From assembly GCA_028287235.1 (NCBI GenBank), contig JAQBQB010000023.1, forward strand, positions 222,898-286,897: 64,000 nucleotides of DNA. The letters are read 5' to 3'. Positions within the stretch are counted from its first letter, which is position 1, and each line of letters begins with the position of its first letter. Both the position numbers and the translations under genes were made by a program. This DNA is from Gemmatimonadota bacterium (lineage in GTDB: Bacteria > Gemmatimonadota > Gemmatimonadetes > Gemmatimonadales > Gemmatimonadaceae). Below the pieces are notes generated by a model. It did not search any database. It was not told the DNA's origin and saw only the letters and a list, made by a program, of their open reading frames with translations. Positions 26,511-35,398 of the stretch are shown here, piece after piece.

Positions 26511-26565
26511 GTTTAGTGATATTGTTGTTTTTAGTGATTCACTGAAAAACAGAACTTCACTAAAC
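26511..26565. promoter_or_regulatory. four-site symmetric operator of the AbiE-type operon
   Basis: GTTTAGTGA (26511-26519), 10 bases, TTTAGTGA (26530-26537), one base, TCACTGAA (26539-26546), 10 bases and TCACTAAAC (26557-26565) form a perfectly symmetric array of four half-sites. It is AT-rich, unlike its surroundings, and ends 10 bases before the antitoxin ATG. AbiEi-type antitoxins are known to bind inverted repeats in their own promoter, so autoregulation is the natural reading. Confidence 0.7.
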
Positions 26566-26575
26566 AACCCTTTCC

Positions 26576-27778
26576 ATGAATCGGGCGAACCCGGGCGACC
26601 TTGATCGGGTGGCTGAGAGGCTGGTGACCCTCTGGCGAGCACACCGCGGGTTGTACGCCGATCTGCGCCCGAGCTCGCCAAGACGCCGATCGGTCCTCAA
26701 AGTCCCAGACGCACAGGCGACCTCTAACTGGCAAATCGATCTTGAATTCCAACTTCAGGTCGACGGCGACTCATGGCCGATCTACGCCGTAGTCAAAAGG
26801 CGGATGCCTTCATCGGGCGAGATCATCGACCTGCGGCACATGGCGGACGCCAGCCAACGGCGGGAGCCGAAGGCAATTCTATGCTTGGTGATACCACGTC
26901 TCCTGCAACGCCACCGTCGCGCTTTGCGCGAGGCGGGAATCAGCCATGCTGATTTTCGCGGCGTGCTATATCTACGCGGCCCGGGGCTCGTCATCGACAT
27001 CGATAGTCGAGATGCCGAGGCCGGCGACGCTGCGACCGAAGATCTTGGCGGCGTCGAGCCATCTGAGTACGCGGCAAATCCGTTCGTCGATCGGACGAGC
27101 CTAATTCTTCGTGCGCTATTCGAACAACCGCACACCGCGCTAAGACTCGCGACGTTGGCAGAACTCACGGGGGTCAGCGTAGGGTGGGCGTCCATAGTCG
27201 GGAGAGAGCTGGAACAGCGCGAGTATGCCGTCCGTACCGCGAGCGGCCTACGGATCGAGAACCCCGCGCGAATGCTCCGAGATTGGGTACGCGCGTATTC
27301 GTGGCGACAAAACTCGATTCGTCGGTTCGAAGTACCGTTCGACAATGACGCTGTCTTGGCGAAACTGCGCAAACTGACCACGAGAGAAGCAACCGGAGTC
27401 CCCAGCAGCGCGCTTACGCTTCATTCGGCGGCGAGTCTGATCGCTCCTCATGTTGAAGGAGGCGTTGTGACCCTGTATGCCACCGGTCCGAGCCAACAAC
27501 GACTGTTGCGTTGGGTAACAGACACGCTGTACGGAGAGTCCGTGACGACGGGCGGAACACTGCACCTGGTGAAGCCGTTTTATGAACACTCCGCGCTGTT
27601 CGGCGCTCGAACGGTGCAGGGCCTTCCATCCGTGTCGTTGCTGCAACTATTTCTCGATCTCGCGCACTATCCACTGCGCGGTGCCGAAGCCGCCGCGCTG
27701 CTCGCACGCACCGCCCTCAATGACCACCTTGGCCTCACACCAACGGCAAGGAAAGAACTGTTGGCGGAGCTCTCGTGA
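26576..27778 (+). CDS. type IV toxin-antitoxin system AbiEi family antitoxin
   Basis: A 400-residue protein. The middle region contains a winged helix (RTSLILRALFEQPHTALRLA, then LAELTGVSVGWASIVGRELE) followed by RIENPARMLRDWVRAYSWR. This layout is typical of the larger AbiEi-like antitoxins. The protein should repress its own operon and counter the nucleotidyltransferase toxin encoded next. It overlaps that gene by 4 bases (GTGA) and is preceded by the symmetric operator. Codon use is less GC-biased than in flanking genes, which suggests acquisition by transfer. The family call rests on architecture and partner gene. Confidence 0.75.
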   Translation: MNRANPGDLDRVAERLVTLWRAHRGLYADLRPSSPRRRSVLKVPDAQATSNWQIDLEFQLQVDGDSWPIYAVVKRRMPSSGEIIDLRHMADASQRREPKAILCLVIPRLLQRHRRALREAGISHADFRGVLYLRGPGLVIDIDSRDAEAGDAATEDLGGVEPSEYAANPFVDRTSLILRALFEQPHTALRLATLAELTGVSVGWASIVGRELEQREYAVRTASGLRIENPARMLRDWVRAYSWRQNSIRRFEVPFDNDAVLAKLRKLTTREATGVPSSALTLHSAASLIAPHVEGGVVTLYATGPSQQRLLRWVTDTLYGESVTTGGTLHLVKPFYEHSALFGARTVQGLPSVSLLQLFLDLAHYPLRGAEAAALLARTALNDHLGLTPTARKELLAELS

Positions 27779-28641
27779 CGCCGGACGGCGATGACTCGCG
27801 GACCATCTTCGCAAAGCTCATCAAGGCGCTATCACCGTACGCCGACGACATCGTGCTAATCGGCGGATGGGTGCATGCGCTGTATCTGGCCGATGCAAAC
27901 AAGGCGGGAGAGAGGCCAGGCCAATGGCCGATACATACTGACGACATCGACTTTACCATCCCGCCAACGTTGCTGCGGGCCGGTCGCGCCACACTTGTCG
28001 AGCTCGCGCTCGAGGCAGGCTTCGAATTCGACGCCTCCTCGGTGTACGATCAAACAGAAGAATCTCCAGCCCTCTTTCACAAACTGAAGGACGGAGTAGT
28101 CGACCTCGATTTTCTCACACGGGCCGATCGCCCCGACGCCGCAATACCGATCGAAGGCCAACCTGACCTCGTGACGCACGGCTATCCAGATCTCCATATT
28201 CTGACGCTACATACGCAATGGCTCGAAATAGGTACCGACCTGCATCCAGCGCTCGATCCCGCCGTGCGCATTCGCGTTCCGGTTCCCGGTGCCTATGCAT
28301 TGCAAAAAGGACTGGCTTCGCAGCGTCGCACGAGCACGATGAAAGCCGCCAAGGACCTTGTCTACCTGTACGAACTTGTACGACATCCCGGGCTGTCCGC
28401 CGAGGTCGCGCGGCAACTCCCCGACATCGCACGACAACATCCTGAAGAATTTCGCAGCTGGGCGACCTACCTGGGCGGCTTACGCGCCGATCGTCCTCCG
28501 GTGAGTGACGTCGTTGAGCAATTGCTCGAGGCAAACCGCGCGCAAGGCACGATAAGCGCCGTAGGAGCTCAGGTCGCCTCACGCATTCGGCGCTTGGTAG
28601 GCGAGACACAGGGCGAGCTTCAGGCCCATACCGACGACTGA
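27775..28641 (+). CDS. nucleotidyltransferase, AbiEii-like toxin
   Basis: The 288-residue product shows a nucleotidyltransferase fold: VLIGGWVHALYLA for the GG motif, TDDIDFTI for the two metal-binding Asp residues and VVDLDFL for the third Asp. A helical C-terminal half follows (KAAKDLVYLYELVRHPGLSA). With an AbiEi-like gene directly upstream, it is best read as the toxin of an AbiE-type abortive-infection or plasmid-stability module. These enzymes are thought to modify RNA or nucleotide targets. The GTG start overlaps the antitoxin stop, which ensures coupled translation. Confidence 0.75.
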   Translation: MTPDGDDSRTIFAKLIKALSPYADDIVLIGGWVHALYLADANKAGERPGQWPIHTDDIDFTIPPTLLRAGRATLVELALEAGFEFDASSVYDQTEESPALFHKLKDGVVDLDFLTRADRPDAAIPIEGQPDLVTHGYPDLHILTLHTQWLEIGTDLHPALDPAVRIRVPVPGAYALQKGLASQRRTSTMKAAKDLVYLYELVRHPGLSAEVARQLPDIARQHPEEFRSWATYLGGLRADRPPVSDVVEQLLEANRAQGTISAVGAQVASRIRRLVGETQGELQAHTDD

Positions 28642-28774
28642 TGCGATGAGCTGGCGGACTGTCCGCGTCGCGATAGCACCTCGGAACGGCGGCGTGGTGT
28701 CGTTCTTTTTTTTCACCTCAACGAGATACACGTTGTCGATCTTCGAACCATCCCGCTCTCCCTGGACCAGCCGT

Positions 28775-29167
28775 ATGCTCAGCGTGCTGCGGATCGTCGC
28801 GGCGCTGTTGTTCATCGAGCACGGCACACAAAAAATGTTCGGCTTTCCGGCCGGCGCCGGGCCGCGCAATCCGTACGTCCTGCTCTCCCTCAGCGGTCTC
28901 GCCGGCATACTGGAGTCGATAGGCGGGCTCGCGATTCTCTTCGGCCTGTTCACCCGGCCCATCGCGTTCCTCCTCGCCGGCGAGATGGCCGTCGCCTACT
29001 TCAAGGCGCACTTTCCGCGCTCCTTCTATCCCACGCTGAACGGCGGCGACGCCGCGATTCTGTTCTGTTTCTTCTTCCTCTACCTCGTCTTCGCCGGCGC
29101 CGGTGAATGGAGCGTCGACGCTCTCATCGACCGCTCGAGCCGCGCGCTGGAGCGCGAACGTCTATGA
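28775..29167 (+). CDS. DoxX family membrane protein
   Basis: A 130-residue protein with four hydrophobic segments. It starts MLSVLRIVAALLFIEHGTQK, followed by LSLSGLAGILESIGGLAILF and LLAGEMAVAYFKAHFPRSFY, which are DoxX/YphA hallmarks. DoxX-like proteins are inner-membrane proteins linked to quinone or thiol redox chemistry, with no firm reaction. The stop overlaps the creatininase-family start by 4 bases (ATGA). The 133 bases before the gene contain a run of nine T residues near 28708-28716 but no convincing hairpin. Confidence 0.9.
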   Translation: MLSVLRIVAALLFIEHGTQKMFGFPAGAGPRNPYVLLSLSGLAGILESIGGLAILFGLFTRPIAFLLAGEMAVAYFKAHFPRSFYPTLNGGDAAILFCFFFLYLVFAGAGEWSVDALIDRSSRALERERL

Positions 29168-29925
29168 CGCGCCCGTACATTCTCGCCGAAACCACCTGGA
29201 AGACGGTGGACGCGACTCCCTACCAGGTGGCGATTCTCCCCTGGGGCGCGACGGAAGCGCACAATTATCATCTGCCCTACGCGACCGACACGATCCAGGC
29301 CGACGCCGTTGCGGCGCTGGCGGCCGAGCGGGCGTGGCAGCGCGGGGCGCGCGTCGTTGCCCTGCCCGCGGTGCCGTTCGGCGTCAACACGACGCAGCTC
29401 GACATCAAGCTCTGCCTGAACATGAACCCCAGCACTCAGGCCGCGCTCCTCGCCGACCTCGTGTCGGCGCTCGACGGCCAGGGGATTCACAAATTGCTCA
29501 TTCTGAACTCGCACGGCGGCAACGATTTTCGCCAGATCATCCGCGAGCTGCAGCCGAAGACGCGCGTCTTTCTCTCGGCGATCAACTGGTGGTCGTGCGT
29601 CGACGTTCGGCAGTTCATGGAGGAGGCGGGCGATCACGCCGGCGAGGCCGAGACGAGCGCGATGATGCACCTCGCTCCGAATCTCGTCCGCCCCCTCGAC
29701 GAGGCCGGCCCGGGTAGCGCCCGCCCCTCGCGACTGCGCGGCGTGCGCGAAGGATGGGCGTGGGCGCCGCGCCGCTGGACGCAGGTGACGGCGGATACGG
29801 GAATCGGGAATCCGTCCAAGTCGACTGCCGCGAAGGGCGAAGCCTATGTCGACGCGGCCGTCGATCGCATTTCCGATTTTCTCGTCGAGCTGTCCGCCCT
29901 CGCCCTCGACGATCTGTACGAATAG
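29164..29925 (+). CDS. creatininase family amidohydrolase
   Basis: The 253-residue protein carries the metal-binding pattern of creatininase/MftE-like hydrolases: LPWGATEAHNYHLPYATDT (Glu, His and Asp ligands), ILNSHGGND and DHAGEAETSAMM (Glu ligand). Members open cyclic amides such as creatinine, or process small formamides. The actual substrate is not evident here. The ATG overlaps the DoxX stop, so the pair is an operon. The fold is cytoplasmic, as no signal peptide is present. Confidence 0.9.
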   Translation: MTRPYILAETTWKTVDATPYQVAILPWGATEAHNYHLPYATDTIQADAVAALAAERAWQRGARVVALPAVPFGVNTTQLDIKLCLNMNPSTQAALLADLVSALDGQGIHKLLILNSHGGNDFRQIIRELQPKTRVFLSAINWWSCVDVRQFMEEAGDHAGEAETSAMMHLAPNLVRPLDEAGPGSARPSRLRGVREGWAWAPRRWTQVTADTGIGNPSKSTAAKGEAYVDAAVDRISDFLVELSALALDDLYE

Positions 29926-29973
29926 CCGAAGACCCGCCAGGTCGTACAGCGACGAGTAAACGCTCGACCCTCC

Positions 29974-31281
29974 CTACACTCCACTCGGGTACGTCTCGGG
30001 CACCTCGCCGTCGATCCGCACCGGCATGTGCAGCGGATCCACCGCGCGCGTCTCGTCGATGTACACGAACGCGTCGTACCGCCGCGGAATGATCGTCGGC
30101 ACGTAGTTGCCCCACCGCTCGCGGTCGGGATCGTACACCACTCCAATCGCGCGGTGATCGAGCGCCGCCTCCAGGCCCGCCACGCCGCCGTTGTCGCTCC
30201 CGTCGAACACGAGCAGCGCGTCGCCGACCGCGGAGTCGTGCATCGTCGCCTCGAAGCTTCCGTCGCGCGCCGCCGGCACGCGCATCCGTTCCATCGGCGC
30301 ACCCCATTCCTCGGCGGCGATGACCGTGCCGCGATGCGTGCCGAATCCCACCAGCACCACGCCGTCGCTCGCGTGGTCCTCGCGCACCAGCTGCCCCACG
30401 TTCACCATCCCGGCGCGCGCCATGTCGGTGAAGCGCGCGTCGCCGATGTGCGTGTTGTGCTCCCAGACGATGGCCTTCGCGGTGGGGCCGTGGTGCGCCA
30501 CGAGCCGATCGAGCGTCTCGACCATGTGACGGTCGCGCACGTTCCACGACGCCGGTCCGCCGCGCATCATCGTTCTGTAATAGAGCTCCGCGTTTCGCGC
30601 CACGAGCGCGTTCTGCTCGGCGTCGAAGTACCCCTCGCGGCCGTCGAACGCGAAGAGCGGCGCGTTCTGCCGCAGTTGGCGTAACACCGCGACCGCCTCC
30701 TGCTCGCACGACGTCGGCACCAGCGCCGTCGCGCGCGCATACTCCTGCGCGTCCTCGGCGTACGGCTCGAAGCAGTTGTACGCCTGCTTCGCTGCCGCGG
30801 CAAGCTTGGGATCCACGCGCTGCAGATAGTCGGTCACCGCCCGCATCGAGTCCCACAGTGAATAGACGTCGAGCCCGTAGAAGCCGATCCGGTCGTAGCT
30901 CGGGCGCGCGAGGTTCCGCGCGCACATCCATTCCACCAGCCGCTCCACTTCGCGGTTGGCCCACATCCAAGTGGGCCACCGCTCGAAGGCGTGAAGCACG
31001 TCGCGCGCGCTGTCGCCCGAATCCGGCATTCCCTTGATGTACCGGTTGACGCGATAGCAGTCGGGCCAGTCGCCTTCCACGGCAATGAACGTGAAGCCGC
31101 GCTCCTCGATCAGCCGCTTCGAGATCTCGGTGCGCCACGTATAGAACTCGGACGTCCCGTGCGAGGCTTCGCCGAGCAGCACGAAGCGCGCGTCGCCGAC
31201 CGCGTCGAGCAGCGGGTCGAGGTCGTCTGCCGATTCGAGCGAGTGGGCAATTCTGTTCAGTCCGGCGATCGATTTTGCCAT
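29974..31281 (-). CDS. erythromycin esterase family protein
   Basis: The product (about 435 residues) has the family signatures LLGEASHGTSEFYTWR, FIAVEGDWPDCYRVNRYIKG, IVWEHNTHIGDARFTDM and GFGTHRGTVIAAEEW. The conserved His/Glu residues form the active site of the EreA/EreB-like fold. Most chromosomal members of this length (often with succinoglycan-biosynthesis labels) are not proven macrolide esterases, so resistance should not be assumed. The start is the ATG at 31281; an adjacent GTG one codon upstream is also possible. It diverges from the GMC oxidoreductase gene. Confidence 0.92.
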   Translation of the reverse strand: MAKSIAGLNRIAHSLESADDLDPLLDAVGDARFVLLGEASHGTSEFYTWRTEISKRLIEERGFTFIAVEGDWPDCYRVNRYIKGMPDSGDSARDVLHAFERWPTWMWANREVERLVEWMCARNLARPSYDRIGFYGLDVYSLWDSMRAVTDYLQRVDPKLAAAAKQAYNCFEPYAEDAQEYARATALVPTSCEQEAVAVLRQLRQNAPLFAFDGREGYFDAEQNALVARNAELYYRTMMRGGPASWNVRDRHMVETLDRLVAHHGPTAKAIVWEHNTHIGDARFTDMARAGMVNVGQLVREDHASDGVVLVGFGTHRGTVIAAEEWGAPMERMRVPAARDGSFEATMHDSAVGDALLVFDGSDNGGVAGLEAALDHRAIGVVYDPDRERWGNYVPTIIPRRYDAFVYIDETRAVDPLHMPVRIDGEVPETYPSGV

Positions 31282-31336
31282 CACGGCCTCATCCGTCTAA
31301 CGCTAACCTGAATCCCATTGCAAGTTGAGGGCAATC

Positions 31337-33346
31337 ATGCAGCGCCAAGCCGGTGAATCTTCGCCGATGTCCCCACGCGAGCGCGCGGTGCTCGCCGTGG
31401 TGTGCGATGCGCTCCATCCGTCGCTGCCGGCCGAGCCGGGCGACGACGCGCTGCTCTTTGCGACGAGCGCGTCCGACCTCGACGTGCCGGGCGCAGCCGA
31501 AGCCGCGATCGCTCGCCTCTCCCACGAGCAACAGTCCGAGCTGCGCCAGTTTCTCCTGCTCATCGACAATCCCGTGTTCGGCCTGATCGTCGCCCACACG
31601 CCGCGCGGCATCCAGCGGATGTCCCCGGAACAGCGCGCCGCGTTCCTCCTGCACCTCTCGGCGAGTCGCCTCCCGCAGCTTCGCAGCGGCTTTCAAGCGC
31701 TCAAGCGACTCGCGAGCTTTCTGTATTACAGCGTCACCGACGCTTCGGGCACGAGCCGCGTGTGGCCGAGCATCGGCTACGAGCCGTCGGCACGGCCTGC
31801 ACCGGGTCCGTCGGCGCTCACGTTGCGTGTCACGACCTTGACCGAGCCCACGACGCTCGAGGCGGACGTCTGCATCGTCGGCTCGGGCGCTGGAGGCGGC
31901 GTTGTGGCCGCGATGCTCGCCGCGCGCGGCATGCGCGTTCTCGTCCTCGAGGCGGGCACGGGCGACCAGACGTCGGACTTCACGCAGCGCGAGCTCGAGA
32001 GCACGCAACGGCTTTTTCTCGACAGCGGCCTCCTCTCCTCTCGCGACCTCGGTGTGGCGATCCTCGCCGGCGCCTGCCTCGGGGGCGGCACCGCGGTGAA
32101 CTGGCAGACGTCGCTGCGAACGCCCGGCTACATCCGCGACGAGTGGAGCGAGAGCTCGGGGTGCGAACATTTCGCCACGGGCCGCTTCTCTCGCGCGCTC
32201 GACGCCGTGTGCGCGAGGGCCGGCGTGTCGACCGATGAGAGTATCGTGAACGCCAACAACGCGCCGCTCCGGCGTGGCTGCGACGCGCTCGGCTACTCCT
32301 GGACGGCGATCGCCCGCAACTCGCGCAGCTGCGATCCGGCGCAGTGCGGGTACTGCACCTTCGGCTGTCGCGTCGGCGGAAAGCAGTCCACGGCGAACAC
32401 CTTTCTGCACGACGCGCAGGCCCACGGCGACGCGACGATCGTCGCCGGCTGCACGGTCGACCGCGTGGCGACGTTGAACGGGCGCGTGACGGGCGTGTAT
32501 GCGCGGTCGCGCGACGCCGCTGGCCGGCCGGTTCAGATCACCGTGCACGCATCGCGCGTCGTCGCCGCCGCCGGCGGAATCCAGACCCCGGCGCTGCTGC
32601 TCCGCTCGAGGCTGACGCTGCCGCAGATCGGGCGCAATCTCTTTCTGCATCCGGCGGTCGGCGTCGCGGGGATTCACGCCGATGCGATTCGCGCCTGGTC
32701 GGGGCCGCCGCAGACCATTCTGAGCAATCAGTTCGCGACGCTCGACGGCAACTACGGCTTTCGGCTGGAGGCGGCACCGGTGCACCCGGGCTTGTTGGCG
32801 TTCGGCGTTCCGTGGCCGAGCGCCGCGCACCACCGGCGGCTGATGCAGCGGTGCGCGAACGCGAGCATCGCGATTGCGCTCGTCCGCGATTCCACGGCGG
32901 GCCACGTGCGCGTGCGGCGCGACGGAAGCGCCGTCGTCGACTACGCCCCCGGCGCGGCCGAGCGGAAGCTCATCGCGCGCGGAACGGTGGAAGCGATTCG
33001 CGTGCAGCTGGCGGCCGGCGCCGACGAGGTGCATACGCAGCACACGCGCGGGCTGTTCTTCCGCCGCACGCCCGCCACGACGCAGGGCGACATCGATCGG
33101 TTCTGCGAGCGCGTCATGGCGGAGCCGGTCGATCGCAACCGCTCGGTGATCTTCAGCGCGCACCAGATGGGCACCTGCCGCATGGGAACCGATCCCGCGG
33201 CCGCCGTGTGCGACGAGCGCGGCGAGGTGTTCGGCGTGAAGGGCTTGTACGTCGCCGACGCGAGCGCCTTTCCCTCGTCGAGCGGAGTGAACCCGATGAT
33301 CAGTGTGATGGCGCTGGCACGCTGCGTTGCCGAGGCGGTCGAATAG
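31337..33346 (+). CDS. GMC family oxidoreductase with N-terminal DH3-like domain
   Basis: The 669-residue flavoprotein begins with about 160 helical residues (SPRERAVLAVVCDALHPSLP) resembling gluconate-2-dehydrogenase subunit 3. A GMC oxidoreductase follows: FAD motif CIVGSGAGGGVVAAMLAARG, then CDPAQCGYCTFGCRVGGKQS, HQMGTCRMGTDP and GLYVADASAFPSSSGVNPM with the C-terminal His/Asn region. It probably oxidises an alcohol or a long-chain substrate at the membrane side. The fusion makes a small-subunit partner unnecessary. Its 3' end overlaps the convergent FAD oxidoreductase by 47 bases. Confidence 0.92.
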   Translation: MQRQAGESSPMSPRERAVLAVVCDALHPSLPAEPGDDALLFATSASDLDVPGAAEAAIARLSHEQQSELRQFLLLIDNPVFGLIVAHTPRGIQRMSPEQRAAFLLHLSASRLPQLRSGFQALKRLASFLYYSVTDASGTSRVWPSIGYEPSARPAPGPSALTLRVTTLTEPTTLEADVCIVGSGAGGGVVAAMLAARGMRVLVLEAGTGDQTSDFTQRELESTQRLFLDSGLLSSRDLGVAILAGACLGGGTAVNWQTSLRTPGYIRDEWSESSGCEHFATGRFSRALDAVCARAGVSTDESIVNANNAPLRRGCDALGYSWTAIARNSRSCDPAQCGYCTFGCRVGGKQSTANTFLHDAQAHGDATIVAGCTVDRVATLNGRVTGVYARSRDAAGRPVQITVHASRVVAAAGGIQTPALLLRSRLTLPQIGRNLFLHPAVGVAGIHADAIRAWSGPPQTILSNQFATLDGNYGFRLEAAPVHPGLLAFGVPWPSAAHHRRLMQRCANASIAIALVRDSTAGHVRVRRDGSAVVDYAPGAAERKLIARGTVEAIRVQLAAGADEVHTQHTRGLFFRRTPATTQGDIDRFCERVMAEPVDRNRSVIFSAHQMGTCRMGTDPAAAVCDERGEVFGVKGLYVADASAFPSSSGVNPMISVMALARCVAEAVE

Positions 33347-34991
33347 CTGCGGCACGTTCGGCGAGAAACTGGTGCACGAAGGCGATCGCCATGCTCCCCT
33401 CTCCCACGCCGGCGGCCACGCGCTTGATCGATCCATGGCGCACGTCGCCGGCCGCGAAGATGCCCGGCACGCTCGTCTCGAGCAGGTACGGATCGCGCTC
33501 GAGCGCCCACCGCGTGGCGTGGCCGGCGGCGACGAGGTCCATCACGTCGCGGCCGGTGCAGACGTAACCCCACTCGTCGCGAATGACCGACGGCGGCAGC
33601 CAATCCGCTTCGGCACGCGCACCGATGAAGACGAAGAGGCCTGCGCATGCGCGACGTTCGCTCTTTCCCGTTCGGTGATTCGCCACGGTCACGGACTCCA
33701 GGCAATCTTTCCCCTCTACGCTCGCGATCTCGCTCATCGTCTCGATGCGAATGTTCGACTTGGTCGCGAGCTGGTCGATCAAGTACTGCGACATGCTCGC
33801 CGCGAGGGCCGGCCCGCGCACGAGGAGCGTGACGTCGTCTGCGTAGTTGGCAAACAGCATCGCCGCCTGGCCGGCGGAGTTGCCTCCGCCGACGAGGTAC
33901 ACCGACTGCCCGCGCACGCCGAGCGCCTCGGTCTGCGCGGCGCCATAGTAGACGCCGCGGTTGAGGAACGCGTCGATCCCCGGCACGCTGAGCCGCCGCC
34001 AATCCACGCCCGTGGCCAGCACGACCGACGAGGTGGTCACGCACTCGCCTCCATCCAGCGCGATCGTGTACGCGGACAGCGAATCGCCGCTGATGGCCGA
34101 GGCTGTGCGCGCCACCACGACGTCGGCGCCGAAGCGCACGGCCTGCTGCCGTGCGCGCAGGCTCAAGTCGTCGCCCGATATTCCCGTGGGAAAGCCGAGA
34201 TAGTTTTCGATGCGCGACGACGTTCCCGCTTGCCCGCCGGGCGCGACGCGCTCCACGAGCAGCGTCCGCAGTCCTTCCGAGGCGCCGTACACCGCGGCGG
34301 CGAGTCCGGCGGGTCCGCCTCCGATGACCGTGAGGTCGTAGCGCACGTCGGCCGGCTCCGTCTGAAGTCCTACCTTCGCCGCCAGCTCGCGGAGCGACGG
34401 CGAGGAGAGCTCCTCTCCGCCGGCCAGCTGCACGATTGGAAAGTGCGACGCGCCTTCGCCATCGGGTTCCACCCAGCGAAAGGCGACGTGATTGCGCACG
34501 AGGAAGTCGCGCGTCGCGTGGCACGCCGGATCGAGCCGCCGCCCCACCACCGTCACCGATGCCAGCGGCGCGCCGGCGGAGATCTGCTGAATGGCGGCGA
34601 CGCGCGTCGCCATGGTGCGCATGATCTCGCCGTTCAGGACCTCGCAATCGGTGAGCAGCGCGTGGAAGTCTTCCGAGTCGAGGCGCATCAGGCGCGTGGG
34701 CTCGGTGGCGCGAACGCTGGCGATTGCGCTCGAGCCGAGGAGCAGCGGTACCTCGCCGAAGAACTCGCCGGTTCGGTAGGTGGTGATCTGCTGCTCGGCG
34801 CCGCCCACGCTCTTGAACACCGCCAGCGTGCCTTCGATCACGACGTAGAATGCCGGCGTCTCGCCTTCGCGCAGCACCCAGTCGTCCGCCCGCAATCTCA
34901 CGTCGGCGGCTCTGGCGGCGAGCGATTCCCGCTCGCTCGCCGGGAGCGCGCGAAAGAGCGGAACGGCGGCAAGCATCTCTCCGGTGATCAT
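33300..34991 (-). CDS. FAD-dependent oxidoreductase with cyclic nucleotide-binding domain
   Basis: A 563-residue three-part protein. Residues 1-125 form a cyclic nucleotide-binding domain (VPLFRALPASERESLAARAA, GEFFGEVPLLLGSSAIASVR). Residues 135-205 look like a glutaredoxin-type fold (TVVGRRLDPACHATRDFLVR). The remainder is a thioredoxin-reductase-like domain (LTVIGGGPAGLAAAVYGASE, GQSVYLVGGGNSAGQAAMLF, VPGIFAAGDVRHGSIKRVAA). The redox CxxC of thioredoxin reductase is replaced by GVYYGAAQTEA, so it is not a classical reductase. Reduction of another partner, regulated by cyclic nucleotides, is plausible. It overlaps the upstream small gene by 4 bases. Confidence 0.9.
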   Translation of the reverse strand: MITGEMLAAVPLFRALPASERESLAARAADVRLRADDWVLREGETPAFYVVIEGTLAVFKSVGGAEQQITTYRTGEFFGEVPLLLGSSAIASVRATEPTRLMRLDSEDFHALLTDCEVLNGEIMRTMATRVAAIQQISAGAPLASVTVVGRRLDPACHATRDFLVRNHVAFRWVEPDGEGASHFPIVQLAGGEELSSPSLRELAAKVGLQTEPADVRYDLTVIGGGPAGLAAAVYGASEGLRTLLVERVAPGGQAGTSSRIENYLGFPTGISGDDLSLRARQQAVRFGADVVVARTASAISGDSLSAYTIALDGGECVTTSSVVLATGVDWRRLSVPGIDAFLNRGVYYGAAQTEALGVRGQSVYLVGGGNSAGQAAMLFANYADDVTLLVRGPALAASMSQYLIDQLATKSNIRIETMSEIASVEGKDCLESVTVANHRTGKSERRACAGLFVFIGARAEADWLPPSVIRDEWGYVCTGRDVMDLVAAGHATRWALERDPYLLETSVPGIFAAGDVRHGSIKRVAAGVGEGSMAIAFVHQFLAERAAAIRPPRQRSVPAPSH

Positions 34992-35374
34992 GCGCGCCGC
35001 TTGACCCTCGCTGCCCGCGCGCGCGCTTCGGCGATGCGCTCGATGAACGAAGCGATCGGTTCGTTCTCGTTGCGGCGCGGCAGCACGAACGCCCTGTTGT
35101 CGGGGTCGACCGGAGCGGATGGGCCGACTGGCTCGTCCATCATCAAGTCGCCGCCGGCGCTCTCGACCGCCTTTTCGAACTGCTCGATCGCTTCGACGAG
35201 GTGCACCAGCTCGTCGTTTGTCTCGCGCCCGGTGAGCGCCACGCCCTTCGCGTGAAGACGGTGCGCAAGCTCGCCGCTGACGCGTGAACGCTCATCGTCG
35301 CCGCCGTTCGGCGGATCCTGCCGGCTCGATGTCATCGGTCGTCCGGATGAAGGTTGTTCGAATCGCTCCTTCAT
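34988..35374 (-). CDS. hypothetical protein coupled to the FAD oxidoreductase
   Basis: A 128-residue hydrophilic protein that contains VSGELAHRLHAKGVALTGRE, a helical stretch (ELVHLVEAIEQFEKAVESAG) and the basic C-terminus ARARAARVKRRA. No family is recognised. Its stop codon overlaps the start of the oxidoreductase, which indicates coupled translation. The N-terminal 25 residues are rich in Ser, Arg and Pro and the true start could be the internal Met at residue 14. Confidence 0.7.
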   Translation of the reverse strand: MKERFEQPSSGRPMTSSRQDPPNGGDDERSRVSGELAHRLHAKGVALTGRETNDELVHLVEAIEQFEKAVESAGGDLMMDEPVGPSAPVDPDNRAFVLPRRNENEPIASFIERIAEARARAARVKRRA

Positions 35375-35398
35375 CGTACGGCCAACGCCGCGGTTTGG

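Noticed and set aside
28700..28720. T-rich stretch after the AbiEii-like gene as intrinsic terminator
   Set aside because: Nine T residues are present but no stable stem precedes them.
29974..31281. Macrolide-resistance gene
   Set aside because: The fold family is right, but most chromosomal members of this length have no shown macrolide esterase activity, and no resistance context is present.
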